Below are positions 51,040-58,987 of a DNA stretch of 64,000 nucleotides, one piece after another (position 1 is the first letter of the stretch; each line of letters starts with the position of its first letter). The DNA is from Acidimicrobiaceae bacterium (GTDB lineage: Bacteria; Actinomycetota; Acidimicrobiia; Acidimicrobiales; Ilumatobacteraceae). The position numbers and the translations under genes are program-made. The stretch spans positions 620,001-684,000 of the forward strand of contig JACJWF010000001.1 of assembly GCA_020637295.1 (NCBI GenBank), given 5' to 3'. A model generated the notes under the pieces. That model was not told the origin of the DNA. It searched no databases and worked only from the letters and a program-made list of their open reading frames with translations.

Positions 51040-51233
51040 CCGAGTGCCAGCCCGCCGGTCCGAGTGCCAGACGTCATCCGAGTGCTCACTCCCACCCCGG
51101 GGTGGGGGTCTGCACTCGGATGGGCTCTGGCACTCGGGTGGGACGGCTCGCACTCGGATGGGCGGGCTGGCACTCGGGTGGGATGGCACTCGGGTGGGAT
51201 GCCTGGCACTCGGGTGGGACGGCACGCACTCGG
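51040..51233. repeat. Element family 2, long copy: three CCGAGTGC then seven GCACTCGG
   Basis: CCGAGTGC occurs at 51040, 51060 and 51078; a centre CCCACCCCGGGGTGGG follows; GCACTCGG occurs at 51112, 51130, 51150, 51170, 51186, 51206 and 51226. Spacings are mostly 20 bp, with 18 and 16 as exceptions. ATCCGAGTGCTCAC plus the CCCCGGGG centre matches the element at 25174. It separates the LDI operon from the next gene and could act as a terminator, a binding array or a mobile repeat. Confidence 0.88.
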
Positions 51234-51280
51234 ACTTGGGTCTGGACCGGGGAGGGGGATGGGTGCGCGAGGCTGGCGGG

Positions 51281-52108
51281 ATGCGCTACGCCATCTCGAC
51301 CTCGCCGCAACGGACCACCTGGAACTGGATGCTGGAGGCCTGGCAGCGGGCGGACGCGATCGACGCGTTCGAGAGTGGCTGGACGTTCGACCACTTCTAC
51401 CCCCTGTTCGGCGACTCCACGGAGGACTGCCTGGAGGGCTGGATGACGCTCGCGGCCCTCCTCCACGAGACCCGCCGGCTGCGCGGCGGCGTGCTGGTCA
51501 GCGGGATGATCTACCGCCACCCGGCCCTCCTGGCCCACATGGCCACCACGTTGGACATCACGTCGGGCGGCCGGGTGGAGCTGGGCGTCGGCGCCGGCTG
51601 GAACGAGGAGGAGTGCGAGGCGTTCGGCATCGAGCTCGGCTCGCTGACGGAGCGCTTCGATCGCTTCGAGGAGGGCCTGGCGGTGATCGACGGCATGCTC
51701 ACGGCCGAACGCACCACCGTGCACGGGCAGCACTACACGGTCACCGAGGCGATGAACAACCCGAAGCCGGTGCAGCGCCCGCTGCCGATCTGCATCGGTG
51801 GGCGGGGCCTGCGGCGGACGATGCCGCTCGTGGCCCGCTACGCCCACCACTGGAACTACGGCGGCGGCGATCCCGCCGAATTCACCCGCTGCCGCGACGT
51901 GATCCACGAGCACTGCGCCGCACTCGGCCGCGACCCGCAGGAAATCACCTGCTCCGTCCTGGCCCGTTGGGCCGGCGACCCGAAGCGTTTCCGTGACGAT
52001 GCGGCCGCCTTCGGTGACGTGGGCGCCGATCTGGCCCTCGTTGCACTGCCCAAGGACGTGGCCGGGGCGGCGGCCGTGGAGGAAGTGGCGGCGGCGATCG
52101 AGGTGTGA
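51281..52108 (+). CDS. Luciferase-like (LLM class) F420-dependent oxidoreductase
   Basis: A 275-residue bacterial-luciferase-fold protein. WTFDHFYPLFGD near residue 30 is the usual (F/Y)DHF coenzyme region, RLRGGVLVSGMIYRHPALLAHMATTLDITSGGRVELGVGAGWNEEE is the family core, and PLPICIGGRGLRRTMPLVARYAHHWN the C-terminal signature. Most actinobacterial members use F420 rather than FMN. It would reduce or oxidise an unknown substrate. ATG 51281 opens directly at the conserved MRYAIST; upstream is repeat DNA. The gene is not coupled to its neighbours. Confidence 0.87.
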   Translation: MRYAISTSPQRTTWNWMLEAWQRADAIDAFESGWTFDHFYPLFGDSTEDCLEGWMTLAALLHETRRLRGGVLVSGMIYRHPALLAHMATTLDITSGGRVELGVGAGWNEEECEAFGIELGSLTERFDRFEEGLAVIDGMLTAERTTVHGQHYTVTEAMNNPKPVQRPLPICIGGRGLRRTMPLVARYAHHWNYGGGDPAEFTRCRDVIHEHCAALGRDPQEITCSVLARWAGDPKRFRDDAAAFGDVGADLALVALPKDVAGAAAVEEVAAAIEV

Positions 52109-52136
52109 CCGGCGACCGGCGCCCCGGTTTCGCCCT

Positions 52137-52169
52137 GTCTACCTACCGGTAGGTAGACGATGCTAGGGT
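52137..52169 (+). promoter_or_regulatory. 22-bp perfect palindrome with leaderless -10 TAGGGT upstream of the desaturase
   Basis: The palindrome runs 52137-52158 and is built from GTCTACCTACC and its reverse complement GGTAGGTAGAC. TAGGGT (52164-52169) is a -10 ending 7 nt before ATG 52177. The palindrome would cover the -35 to spacer region, a typical site for a TetR-type repressor. No regulator gene is adjacent. Confidence 0.75.
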
Positions 52170-52176
52170 GTCGCCG

Positions 52177-53238
52177 ATGTCGATCGACGAGCGCCCCCCG
52201 GTCATCCAGCGCGAGCACTCCCTCAACGACGTGCGCGCGGTCATCCCCGACGCGTGCTACCAGCGCTCCGCCGGCCGTGCCGCGGCTGCGTTGGGCCTGG
52301 CCACGCTGGTCTACGTCGCCCCGCTGGTCGGCCTGGCCCTCAGCCACACCTGGTGGCTCACCCTGCTGCTCTGGCCGCTGGCCGGTCTCGGCGTGTCCGG
52401 CCTGTTCGTGCTCGGTCACGACGCGTCGCACGGGGCGCTGCTGGACTCCCGCCGCCTCAACCGGGTGGTCGCCCAGTTGTGCATGGCGCCCAGCGTCCAC
52501 GCCGAAGCCGCCTGGGACCTCGGCCACAACCGCATCCACCACGGCTACACCACCCGCGAGGGCTTCGACTTCGTGTGGCACCCGCTGACGCCGGAGCAGT
52601 ACCGCGGCCTCGGCCGGATGGCCCGCCTGCGTCACCGCTTCGAGTGGTCGTTCGTCGGTTCGGGCGCCTACTACCTGCGCACCGTGTGGTGGGAGAAGAT
52701 GTGGCGGTTCAACGCCCCCGGCAAGCGCCGCGCCGCCATCGTGCGCGACAAGGTCACGCTCGGTGCGGCCGCCGCCGCGCTGTTCGCCGTCACCGGCGTG
52801 GTCGCCGGCCTGGCCGATGGCTGGGTTGCCGCCCTCTGGACGCCGGTGAAGCTGTGGGTGGTGCCGTTCCTGATCTTCGTGCACGTCATCGGCTGGACCG
52901 TGTACGTCCACCACGTCTCCCCGGAGATCCGCTGGTGGTCGAAGAAGGAGTGGAGCCAGTTCAAGGGCCAGATGGACTCCACCACCATCATGCGCATCCC
53001 CCGCCTGGTGAACCGGCTGTGGCTGCACAACATCATGGTGCACGTGCCGCACCACGTGGACGCCCGCATCCCGTTCCACCAGCTGCCGAAGGCGGCCACG
53101 GCCATCGCCGCTGCCTTCCCGGAGACCGTGCGCACCATCCGCCTGTCGCTGCGCGAGTACCTGCGGGCCACCCGCACGTGCAAGCTGTACGACTTCGAGG
53201 CCGGTCGCTGGCTGCCGTACTCCGCTGCCAGGGCCTGA
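52177..53238 (+). CDS. Membrane fatty-acid desaturase/hydroxylase
   Basis: A 353-residue membrane di-iron enzyme. Three histidine boxes are visible: LGHDASHGALL (HxxxH), GHNRIHHGYT (HxxHH), and VHHVS plus HVPHHVDARIPFHQL (HxxHH). Hydrophobic pairs flank them at about residues 40-80 and 190-250. It would introduce a double bond or hydroxyl into a fatty acyl chain or carotenoid ring, using ferredoxin or cytochrome b5-like electrons. ATG 52177 follows the TAGGGT -10. The CrtC/lipocalin-like gene follows 16 bp later in the same direction. Confidence 0.9.
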   Translation: MSIDERPPVIQREHSLNDVRAVIPDACYQRSAGRAAAALGLATLVYVAPLVGLALSHTWWLTLLLWPLAGLGVSGLFVLGHDASHGALLDSRRLNRVVAQLCMAPSVHAEAAWDLGHNRIHHGYTTREGFDFVWHPLTPEQYRGLGRMARLRHRFEWSFVGSGAYYLRTVWWEKMWRFNAPGKRRAAIVRDKVTLGAAAAALFAVTGVVAGLADGWVAALWTPVKLWVVPFLIFVHVIGWTVYVHHVSPEIRWWSKKEWSQFKGQMDSTTIMRIPRLVNRLWLHNIMVHVPHHVDARIPFHQLPKAATAIAAAFPETVRTIRLSLREYLRATRTCKLYDFEAGRWLPYSAARA

Positions 53239-53254
53239 CCCACCCGGTGCCAAC

Positions 53255-54265
53255 ATGGCGGGCATGCCCCGCCTGAGCGCCTTCGACGAGTACCTCGTCC
53301 ACCAGCTGCCCGAACCGATCGGCGTGGTGCAGCAGCACCATCCGCACTGGCGGGAGAGCCTGTTCTTCGTGGCCCACCGGCCGGACTCGCTGGGCGACAT
53401 GGTGATCATGACGTTCGCCACGTTCCCCGCCCGCCAAGTGGTGGACACCCTGCAGATGGGCCGGGTCGGCGGAGTGCGGGTGCTGGGCCGCCACGAGCGC
53501 CCCTACGACGGCGACCCGTCGACGATGGACACCGGCGCCGCCCGGATCGAGATCGTGACGCCGTTCGAGGAGGTCCGCCTGTGGGCCGACCCGGACATGG
53601 GGGAGCTGGGGATCGACCTGACGTTCCGGGCCCGCACCCCGCACTACGGCCTGCGCCGTGGCGCCATGCGGGCCGGCGACGAGCCGATCTGGGACCAGCG
53701 GCACATGCTCCAGTCCGGCTGGTACGAGGGCACCTACACCCACGGCGGCACCACCTACGAGATCGACCACTGGTGGGGCCAGCGCGACCACTCCTGGGGC
53801 ATCCGCGACCACGGCCGCTGCCCGATGTGGACCTGGTGGCAGCTGCAGCTGGAGGACGGGATGCTCGGCAACTGGCACTGGGAGTTCGCCAACGGTGCGC
53901 TGGTGTACAGCGACGGCTGCTGGTCGCCCACCGATGGTAGCGACCCGGTGCCGATGGTCCGCTTCGAGCACGACGTGCGCTGGGTGGATGCCGCCGGCAA
54001 CCCGGTGGCCTACGGCCAGCACGGCGAGGCCGTGGAGGGCATCCGCGGCACCGGCGTGTTCCACCTCGAGGGTGGCCGGCGGGTGCAGGTGGAGGTCGAG
54101 GGCTCGTTCGACCGGCCCTACGAGCCGTTCCACCGTGGCGGCCTGAACCAGGTGACGGTCCGCACGGACGACGGCCGCAGCGGCACCGGGATCATCGAGA
54201 TCACCGGCGCCCACCACCATCACTTCTTCCCCGACACCACCGGCTTCGGCACCCTCCCGGCCTAG
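53255..54265 (+). CDS. CrtC/lipocalin-like protein (hydroxyneurosporene synthase-like fold)
   Basis: A 336-residue protein, or 333 from ATG 53264. YEIDHWWGQRDHSWGIRDHGRCPMWTWWQ is the hallmark of the DUF7064/CrtC-like double-lipocalin group (GQRDHSWGxR). The N-terminal half (LFFVAHRPDSLGDMVIMTFATFP) and the C-terminal half are both beta-rich. Relatives hydrate carotenoids or catalyse pericyclic reactions, and many are uncharacterised lipid-binding proteins. It probably shares a transcript with the desaturase, suggesting work on the same lipid. No signal peptide. Confidence 0.78.
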   Translation: MAGMPRLSAFDEYLVHQLPEPIGVVQQHHPHWRESLFFVAHRPDSLGDMVIMTFATFPARQVVDTLQMGRVGGVRVLGRHERPYDGDPSTMDTGAARIEIVTPFEEVRLWADPDMGELGIDLTFRARTPHYGLRRGAMRAGDEPIWDQRHMLQSGWYEGTYTHGGTTYEIDHWWGQRDHSWGIRDHGRCPMWTWWQLQLEDGMLGNWHWEFANGALVYSDGCWSPTDGSDPVPMVRFEHDVRWVDAAGNPVAYGQHGEAVEGIRGTGVFHLEGGRRVQVEVEGSFDRPYEPFHRGGLNQVTVRTDDGRSGTGIIEITGAHHHHFFPDTTGFGTLPA

Positions 54266-54275
54266 TCGGAGCCGC

Positions 54276-54320
54276 AAGTTGGCGCTGAGGTGCGGTGGTA
54301 CCGCACCTCACCGCCAACTT
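54276..54320. repeat. 45-nt hairpin repeat (family 1), third copy
   Basis: AAGTTGGCGCTGAGGTGCGG pairs with its near-perfect complement across a 3-nt loop, giving a 21-bp stem with one mismatch. It matches the two copies at 2266-2371. It lies between two convergent genes, so it could serve as a bidirectional terminator, although no T run follows. Confidence 0.9.
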
Positions 54321-54332
54321 GGGAGAGGGGGC

Positions 54333-54707
54333 TCAGCCGAGGGAGGCGACGGCGGCGCTCAGCTTGGCGCTGACCTCGGCGGCGAGTGCGTCGAAGGCTG
54401 GGTCGTTCATCAGCGCGGTGGGGTCCACGGCGGAGACCTTGGTGCCGCCCTCGACGGCCTCGACGACGACGTTGCAGGGCAGCAGCAGCGCCACCGACGG
54501 GTCCAGCTCCAGGGCCCGGTTGGCGAAGCCTGGGTTGCACGCGCCGAGGATCTTGAGGAACGGGCGGTCGAGGCCGAGCTTGGCCTTGAACGTCGCCTGC
54601 ACGTCGATCTCCGTGAGCACGCCGAAGCCGTTGTCGGCGAGGGCGGCGCGGATGGCGGCCTCGGCGGCCTCCGGGGTCATGGTGACGGTGGTCTCGATGG
54701 CGTCCAT
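54333..54707 (-). CDS. DUF302 family protein
   Basis: A 124-residue protein. VTMTPEAAEAAIRAALADNGFGVLTEIDVQATFKAKLG, the FLKILGACNPGFANRALELDPSVALLLPCNVVV stretch and TKVSAVDP are the DUF302 signatures. Residues around ACNP and LPCN are conserved in the family. DUF302 proteins are often encoded with sulfur-oxidation or thiosulfate genes. GGGAGA precedes ATG 54707. Its divergent promoter region contains a palindrome nearly identical to the one in front of the persulfide dioxygenase gene, supporting a sulfur role. Confidence 0.87.
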   Translation of the reverse strand: MDAIETTVTMTPEAAEAAIRAALADNGFGVLTEIDVQATFKAKLGLDRPFLKILGACNPGFANRALELDPSVALLLPCNVVVEAVEGGTKVSAVDPTALMNDPAFDALAAEVSAKLSAAVASLG

Positions 54708-54744
54708 GGTGTGGTCTCCCTGTTGTGTGCGATCGGAGTTCAGG

Positions 54745-54760
54745 ATACCCTGGGGGGTAT
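54745..54760. promoter_or_regulatory. Second CstR/CsoR-like operator
   Basis: ATACCCTGGGGGGTAT matches the 29096 site at all but two central positions (ATACCC-N4-GGGTAT). It includes TACCCT (54746-54751), a TANNNT -10 ending 7 nt before ATG 54759. It lies 37 bp in front of the DUF302 start on the other strand, so both divergent genes may be controlled. Confidence 0.72.
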
Positions 54761-54911
54761 GTGTATGGCAATCACCTGCTACGACTGCGGCCGCCCGACC
54801 TGGGCCGGTTGCGGTGCCCATGTCGAAGCCGTCCTCGGCCATGTCCCGGCGGAGGACCGGTGCTGCTGCGGTGACGACGACGCCGCCACGTCCGGCACCG
54901 TACTGCGCTGA
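54759..54911 (+). CDS. Small cysteine-rich protein, rhodanese/sulfur-associated
   Basis: A 50-residue protein (48 if ATG 54765 is used): MAITCYDCGRPTWAGCGAHVEAVL, then GHVPAEDRCCCGDDD. It has six or seven cysteines in CxxC, GCGxH and CCC arrangements, which could bind zinc or carry persulfides. Similar small proteins sit near rhodanese genes in actinobacteria, as I recall. ATG 54759 is favoured if the transcript is leaderless from the TACCCT inside the operator. It is divergent from the DUF302 gene. Confidence 0.75.
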   Translation: MCMAITCYDCGRPTWAGCGAHVEAVLGHVPAEDRCCCGDDDAATSGTVLR

Positions 54912-54952
54912 CGGCACTGCCGCCCGGGTCACCCCGGCCGCGGATCATGGGG

Positions 54953-54958
54953 TACGTT
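54953..54958 (+). promoter_or_regulatory. Leaderless -10 element (TACGTT) for the molybdenum hydroxylase
   Basis: TACGTT ends 7 nt before ATG 54966. Confidence 0.5.
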
Positions 54959-54965
54959 CGGCCGG

Positions 54966-57365
54966 ATGGCCGGATCGATCCTCGGAACCCGGGTGCTGCG
55001 CACCGAAGACCCTGAACTGCTCACCGGTCAGGCGCGCTACGTCGCCGACCTGCACCTGGACCACCCGCTGCACGCCTGCTTCGTGCGCTCCGAGTTCGCC
55101 CATGCCCGAGTGGTCGGCGTGGACGTCGCCGACGCTGCGGCCATGCCCGGTGTCGCCGCCGTCCTGACCCACGACGACCTCGGCCTCGCCCCGTTCCACG
55201 GGATGGCCAAGGTGCACAACGACTTCGGCCGGCCGCCACTGGCCGACGGCGTGGTGCGCTTCGTCGGCGAACCGGTCGCCGTCGTCCTGGCCGAGACCGC
55301 GGTGCAGGCGAAGGACGCCGCCGACGCGGTAGTGGTGGACTACGACCCGCTGCCCGCGGTGGTGGACCCCGAGGACGCGATGGCCGAGGGTGCGCCCGTG
55401 ATCTTCCCGGAGCACGGTGACAACGTGGCGCTGGCCGTCACCGACCCCCGCAACCCGGGCGTCTTCGGCGATGCCGAGGTGATCGTCCGCGGCCGCTACG
55501 TCAACCAGCGGATGGCCGTGGCCCCGATGGAGCCGCACGGTGTGGCCGCGGTTCCCGGCGACGACGGTCGCCTCACCGTCTACGGCTCCACCCAGATGCC
55601 CCATGTGCTGCAGATGGGCCTGGCCCGGGCATTGAAGGTGGACAAGGCGCTGGTCCGGGTCGTCACGCCCCACGTCGGCGGCGGGTTCGGTGGCAAGGCG
55701 GGGCTGTACGCCGAGCAGTTGGTGGTCGCGGCCGCGGCGTTGCGCACGGGCCGCCCGGTCACGTGGATGAGCACCCGCAGCGAGGACATGCTGGCGCTGG
55801 CCCACAGCCGCGGTCAGGTGCAGTACGTGGAGCTCGGCTGCCGCACGGACGGCACGTTCACCGGTCTGCGGGTTCACCTCGTCGGCGACGCCGGTGCCTA
55901 CCCCGGCATGGGGGCGTTCCTGCCCGCCGGCACGAAGCGGATGTCCAACGGCACCTACGCATTCGGGGCCATCCAGTTCGACGTGGCCGCGGCCTGCACC
56001 AACACCACGCCCACCGGCGCCTACCGCGGCGCCGGCCGCCCGGAGGCCTCGGCTCTGCTGGAGCGGGCGGTCGACCACGCGGCCCTCACGCTGGGGATCG
56101 ACCCGATCGAGCTGCGCCGGCGCAACCTGCTGGCCGACGACGTGTTCCCCTTCGCCACGCTCACCGGCATCACCTACGACAGCGGCGCTTACGCCACGCC
56201 GCTCGACGAGGCAGCCCGCCTGGCCGGGTACGACGCCCTGCGTCAGGAGCAAGCGGAGCGCCGCGCCCGTGGCGACCGCCACCTGCTCGGCATCGGCGTG
56301 GCGTGCTACGTGGAGATCACCGCCGGCGGTTCGGGCAGCGAGTACGGCTCGGTCACCGTCCACCCCGACGGCACGGCCACCATCCTCGCCGGCACGTCCG
56401 CCCACGGGCAGGGCCACCAGACGTCGTTCGCCATGATCGTCAGCAGCCGTACCGGCATCCCGGTGGACCGCATCCGCCTCGCGGCCGTGGACACCGACGA
56501 GGTGCGCACCGGCGGCGGCACCGGGGGGTCACGCTCGCTGCAGCTCGGCGGGTCGGCCGTGCTGAAGGCCACCGAGGCGATGGTGGACAAGGCCCGTGCG
56601 CTGGCAGCGCGGCTGCTGGAGGCCGACCCCGCCGACATCGTGGTGGACACGGACCTCGGCACCGTGGGTGTCGCCGGCGTGCCCGCCACGGCACTGGACT
56701 GGGCTGCGCTGGCCGCGGCCGCCGAAGCCGACAGCGACGCCGTGGACCATGAGGACGGCACGCTCGGCCTTGCGGCCCAGCTGGACTTCGACCAGGGCAG
56801 TCCGACCTTCCCGTTCGGCGCCCACATCGCCGTGGTCGAGGTGGACCGCGACACCGGTCGCGTCACCCTGCTGCGCCACATCGCCGTGGACGACTGCGGC
56901 ACCGTGCTGAACCCGCTGCTGGTGGAGGGACAGCAGCATGGCGGCACCGCTGCCGGCGTCGCCCAGGCGCTGTACGAGCACGTCCGCTACGACGAGGACG
57001 GCAACCCGCTGACCGGCAACTTCATGGACTACGCCCTCCCGTCGGCCGCCGAGTTCCCGTCCTTCGAAGTGCACAGCACCGAGACCCCGACCCCGCTGAA
57101 CCCGCTGGGGGCGAAGGGAATCGGCGAGGCCAGCACCATCGGCAGCACGCCCGCCGTGCAGAACGCCGTCATCGACGCGCTCTCCCACCTGGGCGTGCGG
57201 CACATCGACCTGCCGTGCTCCAGCGAGCGGGTGTGGCGGGCCATCCAGGACGCGGAAGCGGGAACGCTCGAGGACCCGTGGCGCGAGCCGCCGCCGGTGT
57301 TCGCCCGCCTGGCCGCCGGCCAGGAAGCCGACGAAGAAGGCCTGGCGGCCGCGGAAGGAATCTGA
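54966..57365 (+). CDS. Molybdenum hydroxylase large subunit (xanthine dehydrogenase/CoxL family)
   Basis: A 799-residue molybdopterin-binding subunit. RYVADLHLDHPLHACFVRSEFAHARV opens the first domain; PHVGGGFGGKAGLYAEQ, AYRGAGRPEASALLE (Y353 region) and SGSEYGSVTVHPDG are family cofactor signatures; GAKGIGEASTIGSTPAVQNA carries the catalytic Glu near the C-terminus. AYRGAGR is the form II type, not the AYRCSFR of true CO dehydrogenase. It would hydroxylate an aldehyde, purine or N-heterocycle. No FAD or 2Fe-2S subunit gene is adjacent, so partners must lie elsewhere. The stop overlaps the amidohydrolase ATG by one base. Confidence 0.92.
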   Translation: MAGSILGTRVLRTEDPELLTGQARYVADLHLDHPLHACFVRSEFAHARVVGVDVADAAAMPGVAAVLTHDDLGLAPFHGMAKVHNDFGRPPLADGVVRFVGEPVAVVLAETAVQAKDAADAVVVDYDPLPAVVDPEDAMAEGAPVIFPEHGDNVALAVTDPRNPGVFGDAEVIVRGRYVNQRMAVAPMEPHGVAAVPGDDGRLTVYGSTQMPHVLQMGLARALKVDKALVRVVTPHVGGGFGGKAGLYAEQLVVAAAALRTGRPVTWMSTRSEDMLALAHSRGQVQYVELGCRTDGTFTGLRVHLVGDAGAYPGMGAFLPAGTKRMSNGTYAFGAIQFDVAAACTNTTPTGAYRGAGRPEASALLERAVDHAALTLGIDPIELRRRNLLADDVFPFATLTGITYDSGAYATPLDEAARLAGYDALRQEQAERRARGDRHLLGIGVACYVEITAGGSGSEYGSVTVHPDGTATILAGTSAHGQGHQTSFAMIVSSRTGIPVDRIRLAAVDTDEVRTGGGTGGSRSLQLGGSAVLKATEAMVDKARALAARLLEADPADIVVDTDLGTVGVAGVPATALDWAALAAAAEADSDAVDHEDGTLGLAAQLDFDQGSPTFPFGAHIAVVEVDRDTGRVTLLRHIAVDDCGTVLNPLLVEGQQHGGTAAGVAQALYEHVRYDEDGNPLTGNFMDYALPSAAEFPSFEVHSTETPTPLNPLGAKGIGEASTIGSTPAVQNAVIDALSHLGVRHIDLPCSSERVWRAIQDAEAGTLEDPWREPPPVFARLAAGQEADEEGLAAAEGI

Positions 57366-58987
57366 TGACCACCGTCTACCGAGCCCGTCTCGTCCGCACC
57401 CTCGACCCGGCGAACCCGACCGCCGACCACGTCGCCGTCGACGACGGTCGCATCGTCGCCGTCGGCGGCGCCGCCGACATGCCCGCCGGCGCACCGGTGG
57501 ACGAACGCTTCGCCGACAAGGTGCTGGTGCCCGGCTTCGTCGAGGGCCACACCCACACCCAGGTCGGGGCGCTGTGGAGCTCCTGCTACTGCGGCCGCTT
57601 CGCCCGCACCGGCCCGGACGGGACCCTGTGGGACGAGCTGCCCAGCGTCGACGAGTCGATGGCCCGCCTCCGCGAGTGGGGCGAGGCCAACCCGGATGCC
57701 GACGTGATCTTCGGCTGGGGGTTCGACCCGATCTACTTCGGCCGCACGTGCACTCGGGAGGACCTCGACCTGGTCAGCGACACCCGGCCGGTCGCGCTGG
57801 CCCACGCCAGCCTGCACATCGTGTCGATCAACACACCGGCGCTCGCCCTGCTCGGTCTGCTGGACAACCCGCCCGACACGCCGTCGGTGCCACGGGGTGC
57901 CGACGGGCTGCCCACCGGCGAGCTGCGCGGGCCGGAGGCCGCGTACCCGGCGATCGGCCGGCTCGGACTGCTGCCGTTCCTGTTCCCGACGAACGAGGAC
58001 GCCTTCCTCGCCGTGGGCCGCCTGGCCGTGCGCGCCGGGGTCACCACGATGACCGACCTGGGCAGCAGCTACCGGCCCGAGCTCCTCGCCCAGTACGCGG
58101 AGTACACCGGCCGGGAGGACTGGCCCGTGCGCCTGGTGCCGGCGTTCATGAGCGACGGCCGCCCGGCGGGTGAGCTGTCCCGCGTCGCCGACGAGGCGGC
58201 GGCGGCGAACACGGACATGCTCCGCCTCGGCCGTCTGAAGATCGTCGTCGACGGCTCGATCCAGGGCTTCACCGCCCGTCTGCGCGCCGGCGAGTACCAC
58301 AACGGCGCGCCCAACGGCCTCTGGTACAAGACGCCGGAGCACATCCGCGAGGTGCTGGCCCAGGCGCTGGCCGAGGGCCGCCAAGTCCACCTGCACACCA
58401 ACGGCGACCAGGCCTCCGAGCTCGTGCTCGACATCCTCGAGGAGCTCGTCGCCGCCCGGCCGGGGGCCACCCCGGACATCACCCTGCAGCACGCCCAGAT
58501 GATGGACGAGGGCCTGCTCGGCCGGGCCGCCGCGCTGGGCCTGAACGTCAACCTGTTCGCCAACCACATCTTCTACTGGGGTGAGGCCCACGCGTCCATG
58601 ACGATCGGTGAGGAGCGCGCTGCCGGGATGGATGCATGCGCCACGGCCCTGCGGCTGGGCGTGCCCCTGGCCATCCACAGCGACGAGCCGGTGACCCCGA
58701 TCGCGCCCCTGTTCGCCATGTGGTGCGCGGTCAACCGCATCACGCACGAGGGCCGGGTGCTCGGGCCGCACGAGCGGATCACCGCCGAACAGGCGCTGCA
58801 TGCTGTGACGATGGGGCCGGCCATCACGCTCGGCATGGACGACGAGGTCGGTTCGCTGGCGGTGGGGAAGCGGGCCGACATCGCCGTGCTCGACGACGAC
58901 CCGCTGGCGGTGGCGCCCGAAGCGATCCGCGACATCGCCGTGTGGGGCACCGTCACCGGCGGCCGGGTGTTCCCCGCCGATGCCTGA
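57365..58987 (+). CDS. YtcJ-like metal-dependent amidohydrolase
   Basis: A 540-residue amidohydrolase of the YtcJ/AtzD-like group. VLVPGFVEGHTHTQVG contains the HxH metal ligands, GRLKIVVDGSIQGFTARL is the internal signature, VHLHTNGDQASELVLD and ITLQHAQMMDE hold further His ligands, and IHSDEPVTPIAPLFAMW has the Asp. It would open cyclic amides or hydrolyse formyl or carbamoyl groups. Coupling to a molybdenum hydroxylase by TGATG suggests a shared pathway, perhaps oxidation then ring opening of an N-heterocycle. It overlaps the CobW gene by 8 bases. Confidence 0.87.
   Translation: MTTVYRARLVRTLDPANPTADHVAVDDGRIVAVGGAADMPAGAPVDERFADKVLVPGFVEGHTHTQVGALWSSCYCGRFARTGPDGTLWDELPSVDESMARLREWGEANPDADVIFGWGFDPIYFGRTCTREDLDLVSDTRPVALAHASLHIVSINTPALALLGLLDNPPDTPSVPRGADGLPTGELRGPEAAYPAIGRLGLLPFLFPTNEDAFLAVGRLAVRAGVTTMTDLGSSYRPELLAQYAEYTGREDWPVRLVPAFMSDGRPAGELSRVADEAAAANTDMLRLGRLKIVVDGSIQGFTARLRAGEYHNGAPNGLWYKTPEHIREVLAQALAEGRQVHLHTNGDQASELVLDILEELVAARPGATPDITLQHAQMMDEGLLGRAAALGLNVNLFANHIFYWGEAHASMTIGEERAAGMDACATALRLGVPLAIHSDEPVTPIAPLFAMWCAVNRITHEGRVLGPHERITAEQALHAVTMGPAITLGMDDEVGSLAVGKRADIAVLDDDPLAVAPEAIRDIAVWGTVTGGRVFPADA

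Noticed and set aside
51040..51280. N-terminal coding extension of the F420-type oxidoreductase through the repeat array
   Set aside because: The frame is open, but it translates the repeats into low-complexity sequence and the family starts at MRYAIST (51281).
54966..57365. Aerobic CO dehydrogenase CoxL
   Set aside because: The active-site loop reads AYRGAGR, not the AYRCSFR of form I CO dehydrogenase, and coxM/coxS are absent.
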